A stretch of 64,000 nucleotides of DNA from Stenotrophomonas maltophilia (GTDB lineage Bacteria > Pseudomonadota > Gammaproteobacteria > Xanthomonadales > Xanthomonadaceae): NCBI RefSeq assembly GCF_001676385.1, contig NZ_LYVJ01000017.1, forward strand, positions 1 to 64,000, written 5' to 3'. Below are positions 63,857 through 64,000 of this stretch, piece after piece; the first letter of the stretch is position 1, and each line of letters opens with the position of its first letter. The position numbers and the translations under genes were made by a program. Below the pieces are notes generated by a model. The model ran no database searches. It was not told the origin of the DNA and saw only the letters and a list, made by a program, of their open reading frames with translations.

Positions 63857-64000
63857 AGATCACCGCCATCGAACTGGGCATGCTGCGCGTGCCGCTGAAG
63901 ACGCCGTTCAAGACTGCTCTGCGCACGGTGGAAACCGTGGAGGACGTGGTGGTGCTGGTCCGCACCGACACCGGCCACATCGGCTATGGCGAAGCGCCGG
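63853..64000 (+). CDS. Dipeptide epimerase, N-terminal part (L-Ala-D/L-Glu epimerase-like), cut by window end
   Basis: The first 49 codons read MKITAIELGMLRVPLKTPFK, then ALRTVETVEDVVVLVRTDTGHIGYGEAP, the N-terminal capping domain of enolase-superfamily dipeptide epimerases (YcjG/YkfB). These convert L-Ala-D-Glu from murein to L-Ala-L-Glu so that ordinary peptidases can use it. Its ATG overlaps the stop of the NlpC/P60 gene. Only the start is visible, so catalytic lysines and metal ligands cannot be checked. Confidence 0.8.
   Translation, partial: MKITAIELGMLRVPLKTPFKTALRTVETVEDVVVLVRTDTGHIGYGEAP

Overview
The window is high-GC, densely coded gammaproteobacterial chromosome that fits the Stenotrophomonas maltophilia complex (Xanthomonadaceae). 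The evidence is the many intergenic palindromes starting and ending in GTAG (TGTAGAGCCGAGC... arms, SMAG-type repeats), a second repeat family with GCCGGCCGCTGGCCGGCA cores, a type IV secretion effector with the Xanthomonadales C-terminal secretion domain, and housekeeping genes (aceE, glnE, cycA, yncE) of Xanthomonadaceae type. No rRNA, tRNA, CRISPR array or intact insertion sequence was seen.

Layout. 1-12.4 kb: a palindromic repeat, a YciI-like protein, an NHL-repeat/M23 fusion, a TPR protein, a lytic transglycosylase, cycA, a membrane EAL protein, and a serine hydrolase/MFS pair divergent from a LysR regulator. 12.5-17.6 kb: an ABC-F ATPase behind an attenuator-like leader, then two metal modules: a COG0523 GTPase divergent from a MerC-like protein around a Zur-like box, and a dmeR/dmeF-type repressor/exporter pair around a G-tract palindrome. 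17.7-26.5 kb: small envelope and hypothetical proteins, a degraded lipoprotein copy, a methyltransferase, a polysaccharide deacetylase, an alpha/beta hydrolase and a YncE-like propeller.

26.7-37.4 kb is an accessory conflict island. It holds a predicted T4SS antibacterial effector (AHH nuclease-like N-terminus, XVIPCD-like C-terminus) with an Imm11/DUF1629 immunity gene and a shorter paralog lacking the nuclease histidines; a structured RNA leader before a small unknown protein; an SRA-like/HNH nuclease; and an AT-richer Hachiman/AbpAB-like pair (DUF1837 HamA plus SF2 helicase HamB) whose helicase is split or followed by an overlapping third ORF and a DUF3223 protein.

37.5-55.4 kb: aceE, a probable small RNA with terminator, a PadR regulator with a siderophore-interacting protein, a YceI lipoprotein, a RutE-like nitroreductase, an ELM1-like protein, a YhhQ-like transporter, a 202-bp repeated palindrome block, glnE, succinate CoA-transferase, an HglS-like dioxygenase, a HAD hydrolase and an EF-hand protein. 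55.5-64.0 kb looks like a murein-peptide utilisation cluster: a VanX-type dipeptidase, a class C serine hydrolase, an Oar-like TonB receptor and a transglutaminase-like protein in one direction, and an SH3b-NlpC/P60 endopeptidase plus the start of a dipeptide epimerase in the other.
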